DNA from: Rhizobium sp. ACO-34A
GTDB lineage: Bacteria; Pseudomonadota; Alphaproteobacteria; Rhizobiales; Rhizobiaceae
Direction: 5' to 3'
DNA: 64,000 nucleotides
Assembly: GCA_002600635.1 (NCBI GenBank)
Contig: CP021371.1
Coordinates: forward strand, 3,537,001-3,601,000
A program made the position numbers and the translations under genes. Below the pieces are notes generated by a model, which did no database searches, was not told the origin of the DNA, and saw nothing but the letters and a program-made list of their open reading frames with translations. Shown piece by piece: positions 8,081 through 17,898 of the stretch; position 1 is the stretch's first letter; every line of letters starts with the position of its first letter.

Positions 8081-10381
8081 TCAGGCGACGTAGGTGCGGG
8101 CCTCGAACTGCCTGTTCTCGGCAAGCCGGCTGAGTTCCTCGATCTCGCTGGCGGGTATGGGCGTCGAGTAGACATAGCCCTGTATCAGATCGGCACAGTT
8201 ATACTTGATGAGCAGCGCCAGTTGCTCCCTGGTCTCCACGCCCTCGACGACGATCTGCAGGTTGAGACCGCGCGAAAGCGTGACGATGCCGCGCAGAAGC
8301 TTGAGGCGGCGAACGTCCTCGCAGATATTGCGCACGAAGGAGCGGTCGATCTTGACCACATCGACCGGCAGCGTGTCGAGATAGCTGAGGCTGGAGAAGC
8401 CCGTGCCGAAATCGTCGATTGCGATGGTGATACCGTAACCTCTCAACTGTTCGAGGATCAGCCGAACGGTCGAAAGCTCCTCGATCAGGCTGCTTTCCGT
8501 GACTTCGAGATGCAGCCGCCCCGGTGCCAGTCCGGTCTCGGCCAGCACCGACGTGACGGCATCGATAATGAGTTCGTTGCGAAGGTCCTGCACCGAAAGG
8601 TTGACGGAGATGGAAATATGCTCCGGCCACGTCATGCAGTCATGACACGCCTTTCGGATTACCTGCTGGGTGATCTCGGAAACAATGCCCATCTCCTCCG
8701 CCACCTGAATGAAGACGTTGGGCGGGATCGCCCCCTTCTCCGGATGCGTCCAGCGGGCAAGCGCCTCGCAGCATTCCAGAGCGGAACCATCGGGCTTGAA
8801 CATCGGCTGGTAGGCGACGCTGATATCGCCCGCTTCGACCGCCGCGCGCAGGTCCGTCTTCAGCTTCTGCCGTTCCACATAGCGGGCATCCATCTCTTCC
8901 GCGAAAAGGACGAGACGGCCCCTGCTTCGAGACTTGGCCTCGTAAAGGGCCAGATCCGCCTTGATCTGCCATTCGTCCATCCGAAGTTCGGCACTGTCGA
9001 GGATCACGCAACCGGCGGAGAAGGTCACCGCAATATGCAGTCCCTCGACATCGTAGCTGCCGGCAATGCGCTCGTGGATCGAACGCATCCGCGTATCGAG
9101 ATCGAGTTCGCCGTCGCGACCCGGGAAGAACAGAACGAACTGGTCCCCGACGAAATGCCCGACGATCGCCTCGCCCGCTGCAAGCTCGAGAAGCCGGTTG
9201 GCAATAGCGACCAGCAGACGGTCGCCCGTTATATGGCCCTTCATGTCGTTGACATGTTTGAACTCGTCAACGTCGAGCACCATGAAGCCAACCTGCCCGG
9301 CCGTTTCCTGATGCACCACCTTGTCTTTCACCAGATCGCAGAAATAGGCACGCTGCGGCAGACCGGTGAGAGAGTCGTATCGCACCATGTGCAGGATCTT
9401 GCGGTCGGCCCGGATACGCGCCGTCACGTCCTCGAAGATAAGCACGACACCGCCCTCGGGGCGCCGGCTCGCCGAAAATTCGAGGATGAGATCGTCGGAA
9501 AACTGCATCACCGCGCGGGAGGTGCTGCCGTCGATCAACTGGGCCAGCTGCTTCTGGATCAGGCTCGGCATCGAACCATCGACAAAGGTGTGGCGAACGC
9601 CATAGCGCAGCACCACATCGAGATCGCAGTTGGTCAGGCGCTTGCGGTCGCCGAGATGCAGGAGTTCACAAGCCTTGCGGTTGATGACCTCGATGCGATT
9701 GTGCGGATCGAGCATGACAAGGCCATGGGTCATGTTCGTAAGCGCCGTGTCGAAGCGCCCGGCGATCTTTTCCATCTCCTGCGAGGCAATGACATTCTCG
9801 TAGAGAAATTCCCGAACGCCATTGGCCATCGCCCGTGTCGTCAGGCCGAACGGAATGAGCATCAGGGATAGGAGCGCCTTGTAGAAATCCTGGGCAAGAA
9901 GGCTGCCGATCACCATGGGCAGGCAGCAGGCGAGCGTCTGGAGGTCGACGGCGAGGCGGGAACCGTAGTTACGCCCGACGACGGAAACCATCGACGCCAT
10001 TGTGACGGCAATAGCTGCCAGTTCGGCGAAGCTGTCCTGCAGCACGAAAATGGCGTAGCCGCTGCCGGTGCCGAGAATGGCGGCCGTCGAAGCGGCACCC
10101 AGCACATAGCGCCGCTCCCACAGGCGAATTTCGCTCCGCGTCAGTTCCGATTTGTCCGTCTGCTCGAAACGCGAAAACCAGTAAATGCGGTTGGCGAAGA
10201 CGATGACGAAGCCGGCGCAGAGCGCGAGATAGAAGGCATCGCCGCTTTTCGAATAGATAGCAAGGAAGGTCAGGATATGGACGACCATTCCCGTAAACAG
10301 CGTATTGCGATTTTCGAAAAGCGAACTGACGAAGGACAGATAAACGTCAGTCGGCACAGTCTCCCTGCTTCGAACCTTCAT
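8081..10381 (-). CDS. Membrane GGDEF-EAL protein, likely c-di-GMP phosphodiesterase
   Basis: 766 residues. Residues 1-190 are hydrophobic with several membrane helices. A PAS-like segment (FDTALTNMTHGLVMLDPHN) follows near 207-320, then GGDEF near 335-500 and EAL near 510-755. The GGDEF signature is degenerate (FVGDQF instead of GGDEF), suggesting no cyclase activity or a GTP-sensing role. The EAL domain keeps its key residues: ECCEALARW, NLSVQD, LEVTES, IDDFGTGFSSL, KIDRSFV and VEGVET. So c-di-GMP hydrolysis to pGpG is the predicted activity. AAGGAGG precedes the ATG at 10381. No regulated partner is adjacent except the FeeM-like gene. Confidence 0.9.
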   Translation of the reverse strand: MKVRSRETVPTDVYLSFVSSLFENRNTLFTGMVVHILTFLAIYSKSGDAFYLALCAGFVIVFANRIYWFSRFEQTDKSELTRSEIRLWERRYVLGAASTAAILGTGSGYAIFVLQDSFAELAAIAVTMASMVSVVGRNYGSRLAVDLQTLACCLPMVIGSLLAQDFYKALLSLMLIPFGLTTRAMANGVREFLYENVIASQEMEKIAGRFDTALTNMTHGLVMLDPHNRIEVINRKACELLHLGDRKRLTNCDLDVVLRYGVRHTFVDGSMPSLIQKQLAQLIDGSTSRAVMQFSDDLILEFSASRRPEGGVVLIFEDVTARIRADRKILHMVRYDSLTGLPQRAYFCDLVKDKVVHQETAGQVGFMVLDVDEFKHVNDMKGHITGDRLLVAIANRLLELAAGEAIVGHFVGDQFVLFFPGRDGELDLDTRMRSIHERIAGSYDVEGLHIAVTFSAGCVILDSAELRMDEWQIKADLALYEAKSRSRGRLVLFAEEMDARYVERQKLKTDLRAAVEAGDISVAYQPMFKPDGSALECCEALARWTHPEKGAIPPNVFIQVAEEMGIVSEITQQVIRKACHDCMTWPEHISISVNLSVQDLRNELIIDAVTSVLAETGLAPGRLHLEVTESSLIEELSTVRLILEQLRGYGITIAIDDFGTGFSSLSYLDTLPVDVVKIDRSFVRNICEDVRRLKLLRGIVTLSRGLNLQIVVEGVETREQLALLIKYNCADLIQGYVYSTPIPASEIEELSRLAENRQFEARTYVA

Positions 10382-10810
10382 CCATGGCCTCCTTGATGTG
10401 GGCGACGTTAGGCAAGACGGTTTAAAATTCGCTTTCCGACATATGAAAAAGGCAAGCTAATCCAATTATTGGTCATCGCCCCGCCCATTGCTCGACAAAA
10501 TCGACACCCTCTTCGCGACACAACCTGCCCGACAAATTGACAAACAGCAATTTATCGACGGACAATCCCTTAAGATCCAATCAATGCAAACCGACCGACT
10601 GCACCGGCTTGGGGCGACTTCGGACAAGGGAGGAAATGTGATCGTGGAATGACAGCCCTTCCGGACACTCCCGGCAGACCTCGTTCCCGTAGCGGCAACC
10701 GGCCGTTTTCCACATAGACATAAGACGAAAGGCCCTGAGAACGTTGGGGTTCAGCGGTTGCGCGCAAACCGGCCTTGATCTAATGACAAAGTTGCAAGAG
10801 GGGGGAGACA
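10382..10810. other. 429-bp divergent spacer (GGDEF-EAL / TRAP operon)
   Basis: No convincing gene; the short reading frames here lack ribosome-binding sites and family features. A possible sigma-70 promoter for the TRAP genes is TTGACA at 10537-10542, an 18-nt spacer, and GACAAT at 10561-10566. The ribosome-binding site of the first TRAP gene is GAGGGGGGAG at 10798-10807. Confidence 0.4.
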
Positions 10811-11350
10811 ATGAGCATCCTGCTATCGTTCAGTCGGGCGGTTGACGCCGTCAGTGCATTCGTCGGAAAAATCGCGGAATATCTCGTATTGTTGTGCTGC
10901 CTGATCAGCGCCGGCAATGCGATCGTTCGCTACGCGGTCAACTACAGCTCCAATGGCTGGCTTGAGATCCAGTGGTATCTCTTCGCCTTCGTGGTCATCC
11001 TCGGAGCCTCGCATACCCTGCGCAACAACGAGCATGTCCGCGTCGACCTGATCTATGGATCAGCCTCCGAACGCGGCAAGCTGTGGATCGACATCTTCGG
11101 CCTCACCTTTCTGCTGCTGCCGGTCTGCATCTACCTGACATGGCTATGCTGGCCGTTCTTCGCGTTGTCCTATCACGAGGGGGAAATCTCCTCGAATGCG
11201 GGCGGCCTCATCCGCTGGCCGGTGAAGCTCATGATCGTCGCGGGCTTCGGCCTCCTGACCCTTCAGGGCATCTCTGAACTGATCAAGCGCATATCGGCCC
11301 TTACCGGCCATATCCAGATCGACACAAAATACGAAAAACCGCTGCAGTAA
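10811..11350 (+). CDS. TRAP transporter small permease (DctQ type)
   Basis: 179 residues with four hydrophobic segments, the usual size for the small membrane subunit of tripartite ATP-independent periplasmic transporters. Characteristic features are SNGWLEIQWYLFAFVVILG and a following HTLRNNEHVRVDLIYG loop. It partners the large permease encoded 18 bp downstream and couples uptake of a carboxylate-type solute to the sodium or proton gradient. GAGGGGGGAGACA stands before the ATG. The pair is probably driven from the promoter in the spacer upstream. Confidence 0.92.
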   Translation: MSILLSFSRAVDAVSAFVGKIAEYLVLLCCLISAGNAIVRYAVNYSSNGWLEIQWYLFAFVVILGASHTLRNNEHVRVDLIYGSASERGKLWIDIFGLTFLLLPVCIYLTWLCWPFFALSYHEGEISSNAGGLIRWPVKLMIVAGFGLLTLQGISELIKRISALTGHIQIDTKYEKPLQ

Positions 11351-11368
11351 CGGTCTGGGAGAGAAGCC

Positions 11369-12910
11369 TTGTTCGACTACGGTATCATTCCGCCAGCGAT
11401 GTTCCTGGGCATGGTCATTTTCATGCTCTACGGTTTTCCCGTCGCTTTCTCGCTCGCAGCGGTCGGCCTTTTCTTCGGCGTGATCGGCATCCTCACCGGC
11501 CATTTCAGCGATCTGTTCCTGCAGGCGCTGCCGCTGCGCTTCTTCGGCATCATTTCCAACGATCTGCTGCTGGCCATCCCCTTTTTCACCTTCATGGGTG
11601 CCATTCTCGAGCGCTGCGGCCTTGCGGAAGACCTGCTGGAGGGAACCGGAAAACTGTTCGGCGCCATCCCGGGCGGCCTGGCCTATGCCGTTATCCTGGT
11701 TGGCGCGGTTCTCGGCGCCATCACCGGTACGGTTGCAGCCTCCGTCATCACCATGGGCGTCATTTCACTGCCGATCATGCTGCGCTATGGCTACAGCCCG
11801 CGGCTTGCGACCGGCGTCATCGCCGCCTCGGGCACGATCACACAGGTCATCCCGCCGTCGCTGGTCCTCGTCGTTCTGGCGGACCAGCTCGGCAAGTCGG
11901 TCGGCGACATGTATCTCGGCGCCATCGGCCCCTCGATCCTGCAGGTCGCGATCTTCACGCTCTACATCCTGATCCTGTCGATCATCAAGCCGAAGTCCAT
12001 GCCACCGCTTCCGAAAGAGGTGCGCGGCGATCTGAACTGGGCTCTGGTCGCCAAGGTGCTGGCCGGCATGCTGCCGTCCATCGTGCTCATCTTCCTCGTG
12101 CTCGGCACGATCTTCATGGGCCTGGCAACGCCGACGGAAGCCGGCGCGCTCGGTGTCGTCGGCGCGATGGCGCTTGCCGCCCTGCACCGCCGCCTGACCT
12201 GGCCCCTGATCCAGGAGGCCATGCGCTCGACCATGGGCATCACCTCGATGGTGGTGATGATCCTGATCGGCTCCACCTGCTTCAGTCTGGTCTTCCAGGG
12301 CATGGACGGTTCGCTCTGGATCGAGCACATGCTGTCCGGCATTCCCGGCGGCCCGGTCGGCTTTCTGATCTTCGTCAATATCTTCATCTTCATTCTGGCG
12401 TTCTTCCTCGACTTCTTCGAGATCGCCTTCATCGTCGTGCCGATGCTGGCACCGGTCGCCTCCGCGCTCGGCATCGACCTGATCTGGTTCGGCGTCCTGC
12501 TCTGCGTCAACATGCAGACCAGCTTCATGCACCCGCCATTCGGCTTCGCTCTCTTCTACCTGCGAAGTATCGCGTCCCGGGACGTGAAGACGTCGGACAT
12601 CTACATGGGCGCGCTGCCCTGGGTCGGCATGCAGCTCCTGCTGGTCGCCATCCTCATCTTCTGGCCGGAATCGGTCACCATGTGGCTCGACAAGGGACCG
12701 CAGGTGGATCTGAACAACGTCAAGATCGAGGTCCCGGGCTTCGGTGCCGGCGGCGGACTGTCTCTGCCACCGCTGGGTACGGACGGCGGCAACGGTGCAC
12801 CCGGCGGCCTAGGCCTGCCGCCGCTCGGCTCCGATGGTGGCCTTCCCGGACAGGCACCGGCAACCGGCACCCCGTCCATGGACCTCAGCCAGCCGCCGGT
12901 CATCAAGTAA
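11369..12910 (+). CDS. TRAP transporter large permease (DctM type) with Gly/Pro-rich tail
   Basis: 513 residues starting at TTG 11369 (GGGAGAGAAGCC upstream). Up to about residue 445 it is a standard 12-helix DctM permease (for example GAILERCGLAEDLLEGTG and GVISLPIMLRYGYSPRLATG). The last 65 or so residues form an unusual hydrophilic tail with two copies of a unit GLSLPPLGTDGG / GLGLPPLGSDGG. The tail is in frame and keeps the neighbours' codon use, so it is not a frameshift. Such permeases normally end at about 430-450 residues. It forms one transporter with the small permease and probably with the binding protein encoded convergently at 13031. Confidence 0.93.
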   Translation: MFDYGIIPPAMFLGMVIFMLYGFPVAFSLAAVGLFFGVIGILTGHFSDLFLQALPLRFFGIISNDLLLAIPFFTFMGAILERCGLAEDLLEGTGKLFGAIPGGLAYAVILVGAVLGAITGTVAASVITMGVISLPIMLRYGYSPRLATGVIAASGTITQVIPPSLVLVVLADQLGKSVGDMYLGAIGPSILQVAIFTLYILILSIIKPKSMPPLPKEVRGDLNWALVAKVLAGMLPSIVLIFLVLGTIFMGLATPTEAGALGVVGAMALAALHRRLTWPLIQEAMRSTMGITSMVVMILIGSTCFSLVFQGMDGSLWIEHMLSGIPGGPVGFLIFVNIFIFILAFFLDFFEIAFIVVPMLAPVASALGIDLIWFGVLLCVNMQTSFMHPPFGFALFYLRSIASRDVKTSDIYMGALPWVGMQLLLVAILIFWPESVTMWLDKGPQVDLNNVKIEVPGFGAGGGLSLPPLGTDGGNGAPGGLGLPPLGSDGGLPGQAPATGTPSMDLSQPPVIK

Positions 12911-12975
12911 GCCGAACGAACAATCGAAGCAGCGCCCATCCGGGCGCTGTTTTCTCTTCAGCCGGCAAACAAAAA

Positions 12976-13008
12976 AGGCCCCGGACGCCAATCCGGGGCC
13001 TTTCCTTT
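12976..13008. terminator. Bidirectional terminator between convergent TRAP genes
   Basis: AAAGGCCCCGGA and TCCGGGGCCTTT form a 12-bp stem around a short loop, with A-rich left and T-rich right flanks. It serves both the permease operon and the convergent binding-protein gene. Confidence 0.85.
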
Positions 13009-13030
13009 CTCGTGGGGCGGGTGGCAGGCC

Positions 13031-14152
<1,122 letters not shown>

Positions 14153-14271
14153 TCATGGTTTGCGCCACCGGCAAGTTTCTTGCGCCTCCTCCAGGCTGCA
14201 ATACACGCGAGATGATCATTTTTTCCAAAGCGTTTCAAGCTGTGCCATAATAGCCTTTCGGCGCATATTTG

Positions 14272-14293
14272 TGTCGCAAGGTGCGTTGCGACA
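14272..14293. promoter_or_regulatory. Inverted repeat, possible operator 1
   Basis: TGTCGCAA (14272-14279) and TTGCGACA (14286-14293) form a perfect 8-bp inverted repeat with a 6-nt spacer. It lies between the divergent TRAP binding-protein and amidotransferase genes. It shares the core GTCGCAA with the repeat upstream of soxB. Confidence 0.45.
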
Positions 14294-14298
14294 ACAAC

Positions 14299-14321
14299 AA
14301 GTATTTCGTCCGGAAATACTT
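14299..14321. promoter_or_regulatory. Inverted repeat, possible operator 2
   Basis: AAGTATTTC (14299-14307) and GAAATACTT (14313-14321) form a perfect 9-bp inverted repeat with a 5-nt spacer, immediately after the previous palindrome. It could be a second operator or a leader hairpin of the amidotransferase gene, 109 bp before its start. Confidence 0.4.
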
Positions 14322-14429
14322 CGTGCGGCGTCAGGAAAAGTGCTTCACCGGAAATTTGCCGCAATCGGTCATTGACTTCCCGACCAACCTGCCTTTCAAC
14401 AAATCCCGACTGCCCTTCCGGAGACCATC

Positions 14430-15182
14430 ATGCCCAAGCCGATCATTGCCGTTCCCGCCGATATTCGCGAATTCGACGGAACCTCCTGGCATGCGGCCCA
14501 GAATCAGTATGTCCGCGCAGCCCTCAAGGTTGCCGATGTCATGTCCTTCATCATTCCCGCCTTCGAGGCCGGCAACGATACGGACGCCCTTCTGGATCGT
14601 GTCGACGGCCTGCTCGTGTCCGGTTCGGCCACCAACGTTCATCCCTCCCTCTATGGTGGTGAATTCAGGGAAAGCGACGGCCCGTTCGATCCTGCCCGTG
14701 ATGCGACCACGCTGCCGATGATCCGTCGGGCTATCGAGCGGGGCATTCCCCTGCTCGCGATCTGCCGTGGCATTCAGGAACTGAACGTCGCGCTCGGCGG
14801 AACGTTGGCGACCGAGATCCAGGAGCAGGAAGGCGTGTGGGACCACCGCAAGCCCCAGCATGCGGACCGCGACGTTATGTACAGCATCCGTCAGGATGTG
14901 ATCGTTGCCGAAGGCTCCTGCATCGCGCGCTATCTCGGAACGGGCCGCATTCCGGTCAATTCGCTGCATCGTCAGGCTATCTCGAAGACCGCTCCGAGCC
15001 TGCAGGTCGAAGCCATCGCCGATGACGGTACGATCGAAGCCGTTTCCGTGATCGGCGCCAAGGGCTTTGCCATCGGCGTGCAGTGGCATCCGGAATACTG
15101 GGCGGAAAGCGACAAGCCGTCCCGCGCCATTTTCGAAGCCTTCGGCGACGCCGTACGTGACTACGTGAAGGCTCGCGGCTAA
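14430..15182 (+). CDS. Class I glutamine amidotransferase-like gamma-glutamyl hydrolase (PuuD-like)
   Basis: 250 residues of the peptidase C26 family, whose known members hydrolyse gamma-glutamyl bonds such as gamma-glutamyl-GABA in putrescine breakdown. The catalytic triad is visible: Cys112 in LLAICRGIQELN, His220 and Glu222 in GVQWHPEYW. The length matches the family. Without puuA/puuB neighbours the exact substrate is uncertain. It is divergent from the TRAP binding-protein gene and shares a spacer with two palindromes. Confidence 0.85.
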   Translation: MPKPIIAVPADIREFDGTSWHAAQNQYVRAALKVADVMSFIIPAFEAGNDTDALLDRVDGLLVSGSATNVHPSLYGGEFRESDGPFDPARDATTLPMIRRAIERGIPLLAICRGIQELNVALGGTLATEIQEQEGVWDHRKPQHADRDVMYSIRQDVIVAEGSCIARYLGTGRIPVNSLHRQAISKTAPSLQVEAIADDGTIEAVSVIGAKGFAIGVQWHPEYWAESDKPSRAIFEAFGDAVRDYVKARG

Positions 15183-15248
15183 CGCCTCATGCCTTGAAAG
15201 AGTTGGAGCGCCCTTTGATATCCGAAGGACGCCCGACACTCCGATAGA

Positions 15249-15746
15249 TCATTCAGGCAGCATCTGAAGGGCGACGCCGGCTCCAGCCGGCTTCACTGTC
15301 TCGTAGACCAGACCCTTTTTTCGCAAAAGCGTCAGCACAGGCTGCCCCGCGCCATTGGCGAGTGTCACGCTGCCATCCTCGTCCTGAGCCCAACTGCGGA
15401 CGCTCGACAGCTTCGGCCAGACGTCATCACACTCGCGGGGCGCGGAAAAGCTGCGATTGCGGCTCTGGAGGGTCCCACCCCGCTCGGCAATGCAGGTCGT
15501 CTTCGTTGTCGTATTGGAAATTGAAAACGCCGCCGGCGGCGCGATGATGGAGCCGTTCGCGTTGACACGAATGGAGCCGGAAACGAGCGGATCAAAGGCG
15601 GCTTCGGACACGCGCGCGCCATCCTGCCGCCAGCCATAGACACCGGCCACAGCGACACCCGCGATGAAAAATCCACCAGTCAGTACGATTATGTAGGCTT
15701 TCACCCGACGCCCCCAGCCGGAAACCGCATATTCATCTCTGAGCAT
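15249..15746 (-). CDS. Membrane-anchored protein, possibly Inh/AprI-like beta-barrel domain
   Basis: About 165 residues from ATG at 15746 (GTG at 15752 would add two). One N-terminal membrane anchor (AYIIVLTGGFFIAGVAVAGV) precedes a periplasmic domain. The domain has two cysteines and the pattern TCIAERGGTL...CDDVWPKLSSVRSWAQDEDGSVTLANGAG, which vaguely recalls the small protease-inhibitor Inh/Omp19 fold. I do not firmly recognise it. It sits between an amidotransferase and a dehydrogenase without clear linkage. Confidence 0.55.
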   Translation of the reverse strand: MLRDEYAVSGWGRRVKAYIIVLTGGFFIAGVAVAGVYGWRQDGARVSEAAFDPLVSGSIRVNANGSIIAPPAAFSISNTTTKTTCIAERGGTLQSRNRSFSAPRECDDVWPKLSSVRSWAQDEDGSVTLANGAGQPVLTLLRKKGLVYETVKPAGAGVALQMLPE

Positions 15747-15785
15747 GCACACGCAAGCTTGCGGAAAGCTGGACAGGACTGCGCA

Positions 15786-16751
15786 TCAGACTGATTCCTG
15801 CCGCATCTCCGGCACGGGCGTCAGCGCCTTGCCGGTCGAGAACCACGAAAGCAGGTTGTCGGCCACGAGATCGGCCATCGCATTACGCGTCGGGATAGAT
15901 GCCGAGGCGACATGCGGCAGGAGAGAGACATTCGGCAGGTCGATCAGTTCCTGCGGCACGTTCGGCTCGCTTGCGAAAACATCGAGGCCGGCCGCCGCAA
16001 TCGTCCCTTCCCTCAGCGCCGCGATCAGCGCTGCCTGATCGACTGTCGTGCCACGCCCCACATTGATGAGCACGCCATTGGGCCCAAGCGCCTTCAGCAC
16101 CTCGGCATTGATCGAGCCGGTGGTCTCGGGCGTCTTCGGCACGATGGAGATCAGCGTATCGACCGTCTCCGCAAGGCTCAGGAGACTGGAATGATAAGTG
16201 TAGGGCACGTCGGCACGCGGTCGCCGGGTGTGATAGCTGATCTTCACCTTGAACGGCTCGAGGCGCCGCGCAATTTCGATCCCGATCCGGCCAAGCCCCT
16301 GCATCCCGACATGCCGTCCCTTCAGCGAAAGCGGTGTCAGCGGATAATGCCCTTCCGACGTCCAGCGTCCCTGACGAAGCCACGCCTCGGCCTGCGGCAG
16401 CTGCCGAACGGTATTGATGAGCAGGGCGACGGTCGTATCCGCCACCTCGTCATTCAGCACATCGGGCGAATTCGTCACCATGATGCCGCGTTGCACGGCA
16501 GCGCGGACGTCCACCCCGTCGTAACCCACGCCGAAATTGGAAATGATTTCCAGCTTTGGCAACCGCGCGATCCACGATGCCGGAAGAGCGCCGGAAACGG
16601 CAACACCGCGCACCAGCGCGGCCTCATCATCGGAAATATCGAGCGTCGGCCCATGGGGCACAGCTATGATATCGAACACCTCGCTCAACCGCGCAATAAC
16701 GCGCGGATTGATGTAACCGGGCACGAGGATTGCGACACGGTCTTTGGTCAT
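15786..16751 (-). CDS. D-isomer-specific 2-hydroxyacid dehydrogenase (glyoxylate/hydroxypyruvate reductase type)
   Basis: 321 residues. The NAD(P) motif QGLGRIGIEIA is near 151-161. The catalytic set is Arg233 (NVGRGTTVD), Glu262 (ASEPNVP) and His280 (LLPHVASAS). It interconverts a 2-oxoacid and a D-2-hydroxyacid; the glyoxylate/hydroxypyruvate reductase subgroup fits best. The gene lies 21 bp downstream of a LacI-type regulator and is almost certainly in its operon. Confidence 0.9.
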   Translation of the reverse strand: MTKDRVAILVPGYINPRVIARLSEVFDIIAVPHGPTLDISDDEAALVRGVAVSGALPASWIARLPKLEIISNFGVGYDGVDVRAAVQRGIMVTNSPDVLNDEVADTTVALLINTVRQLPQAEAWLRQGRWTSEGHYPLTPLSLKGRHVGMQGLGRIGIEIARRLEPFKVKISYHTRRPRADVPYTYHSSLLSLAETVDTLISIVPKTPETTGSINAEVLKALGPNGVLINVGRGTTVDQAALIAALREGTIAAAGLDVFASEPNVPQELIDLPNVSLLPHVASASIPTRNAMADLVADNLLSWFSTGKALTPVPEMRQESV

Positions 16752-16772
16752 GCTTGAAATGTCCTGTCTGTC

Positions 16773-17789
16773 TCAGCGTTTGATGGGGCCGGTCGACTGA
16801 CGGATACGCATTTCCGGTTTGATGAGATGGATGCCGTCCGGCTCATGATTGCCTGCCAGCTTATCCAGAAGCGCGCGCGCTGCAAGCCGCCCGACCTCCG
16901 CCTGACCGTTCCACACGGTCGTCAGCGACGGCGTTGCGATGGAGGCCTCCTCCAGATCGTCATAGCCGGTGACCGAGACATCGCGGCCCGGCACCAGTCC
17001 GGCGCGGGCGATGCCGTTCATCAGGCCGATGGCGACGAGATCGTTCCAGCACACGGCAGCCGTGGGCTTCTGCGGCAGGGACAGGAAATTGACCGCCGCC
17101 TCGAAGCCGCCCTGCTTGGTGCGGGGTCCGGGAATGCGCAGGTTCGGATCCACTTCGATCCCCGCCTTGCGCAGCGCGCTGACATAGCCCTGGTAGCGGT
17201 CACGCCCGGTCGAGGTCTGATCGGTACCGCCGATCATCGCAATGGTGCGGTGACCGAGACCGATCAGGTGGTTTGTTGCAAGCGAGATGCCGTAACTGTC
17301 GTCACCGCGATAGATCGGCACGTCGACGCCTTCCATCGAGCGGGCGACAAAGATCGCCGGCATATTGTTATCCTCGGCCAGCATGACGTCTTCCGGCGGC
17401 GTTCCGATCGCCGGCGACATGATGACGCCGTCGCCTCCCAGCTGCAGCAGCGTTTCGATGAACATCCGCTGCTTGTCGACGGAATCGTAGTGGTTCGAAA
17501 GGATGAAGGTATGACGGCTGCGGTCCAGCTCGCTTTCGATCGCCTTCAGGATTTCGCCGTAGAACGGGTTCATGATGTCATGCACCACGACACCGATGAT
17601 GCCCGAGCGGGACGTGCGGAGACTGGCTGCGCGGCGGTTGTAGATATAGCCGAGGGTGCGTGCCTGCTCCTTGATCTTCTCCCGCGTATCGGCCGCAACC
17701 AGCGGACTGTCGCGCAAGGCGAGCGATATGGTTGCGGTCGACAAACCGAGCGATTCGGCGATCGTTGAAAGCTTGACCTTCTGAGCCAC
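16773..17789 (-). CDS. LacI-family transcriptional regulator
   Basis: 338 residues. The N-terminal helix-turn-helix is KLSTIAESLGLSTATISLAL with the hinge region near residues 45-60. The periplasmic-binding-protein-like effector domain follows (GIIGVVVHDIMNPFYGEIL, then AVCWNDLVAIGLMNG). It probably senses a sugar or sugar acid and controls itself plus the hydroxyacid dehydrogenase 21 bp downstream. The palindrome at 17837-17870, 48 bp before the start, is its likely operator. Confidence 0.92.
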   Translation of the reverse strand: MAQKVKLSTIAESLGLSTATISLALRDSPLVAADTREKIKEQARTLGYIYNRRAASLRTSRSGIIGVVVHDIMNPFYGEILKAIESELDRSRHTFILSNHYDSVDKQRMFIETLLQLGGDGVIMSPAIGTPPEDVMLAEDNNMPAIFVARSMEGVDVPIYRGDDSYGISLATNHLIGLGHRTIAMIGGTDQTSTGRDRYQGYVSALRKAGIEVDPNLRIPGPRTKQGGFEAAVNFLSLPQKPTAAVCWNDLVAIGLMNGIARAGLVPGRDVSVTGYDDLEEASIATPSLTTVWNGQAEVGRLAARALLDKLAGNHEPDGIHLIKPEMRIRQSTGPIKR

Positions 17790-17836
17790 TATTCTCCCCC
17801 CGTGACTGGCAATTCCCTCGCCGGCTATCCGCCGGA

Positions 17837-17870
17837 GCGCTTAAATTTTTTAATTAAAGATTTTAAGCGC
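17837..17870. promoter_or_regulatory. Probable LacI operator
   Basis: GCGCTTAAA (17837-17845) and TTTAAGCGC (17862-17870) form a perfect 9-bp inverted repeat. The AT-rich 16-nt centre contains the palindrome TTAATTAA. It lies directly upstream of the LacI-type gene starting at 17789, a standard autoregulatory position. Confidence 0.55.
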
Positions 17871-17898
17871 GTATTTCAATTTATTCTTTCGCCGCCCC

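Noticed and set aside
8222..9871. A 549-codon plus-strand open frame opposite the GGDEF-EAL gene
   Set aside because: Shadow of a gene with intact EAL motifs on the other strand.
10570..10811. Short reading frames upstream of the TRAP genes
   Set aside because: 65-76 codons on the minus strand without ribosome-binding site or family resemblance; the region reads as promoter DNA.
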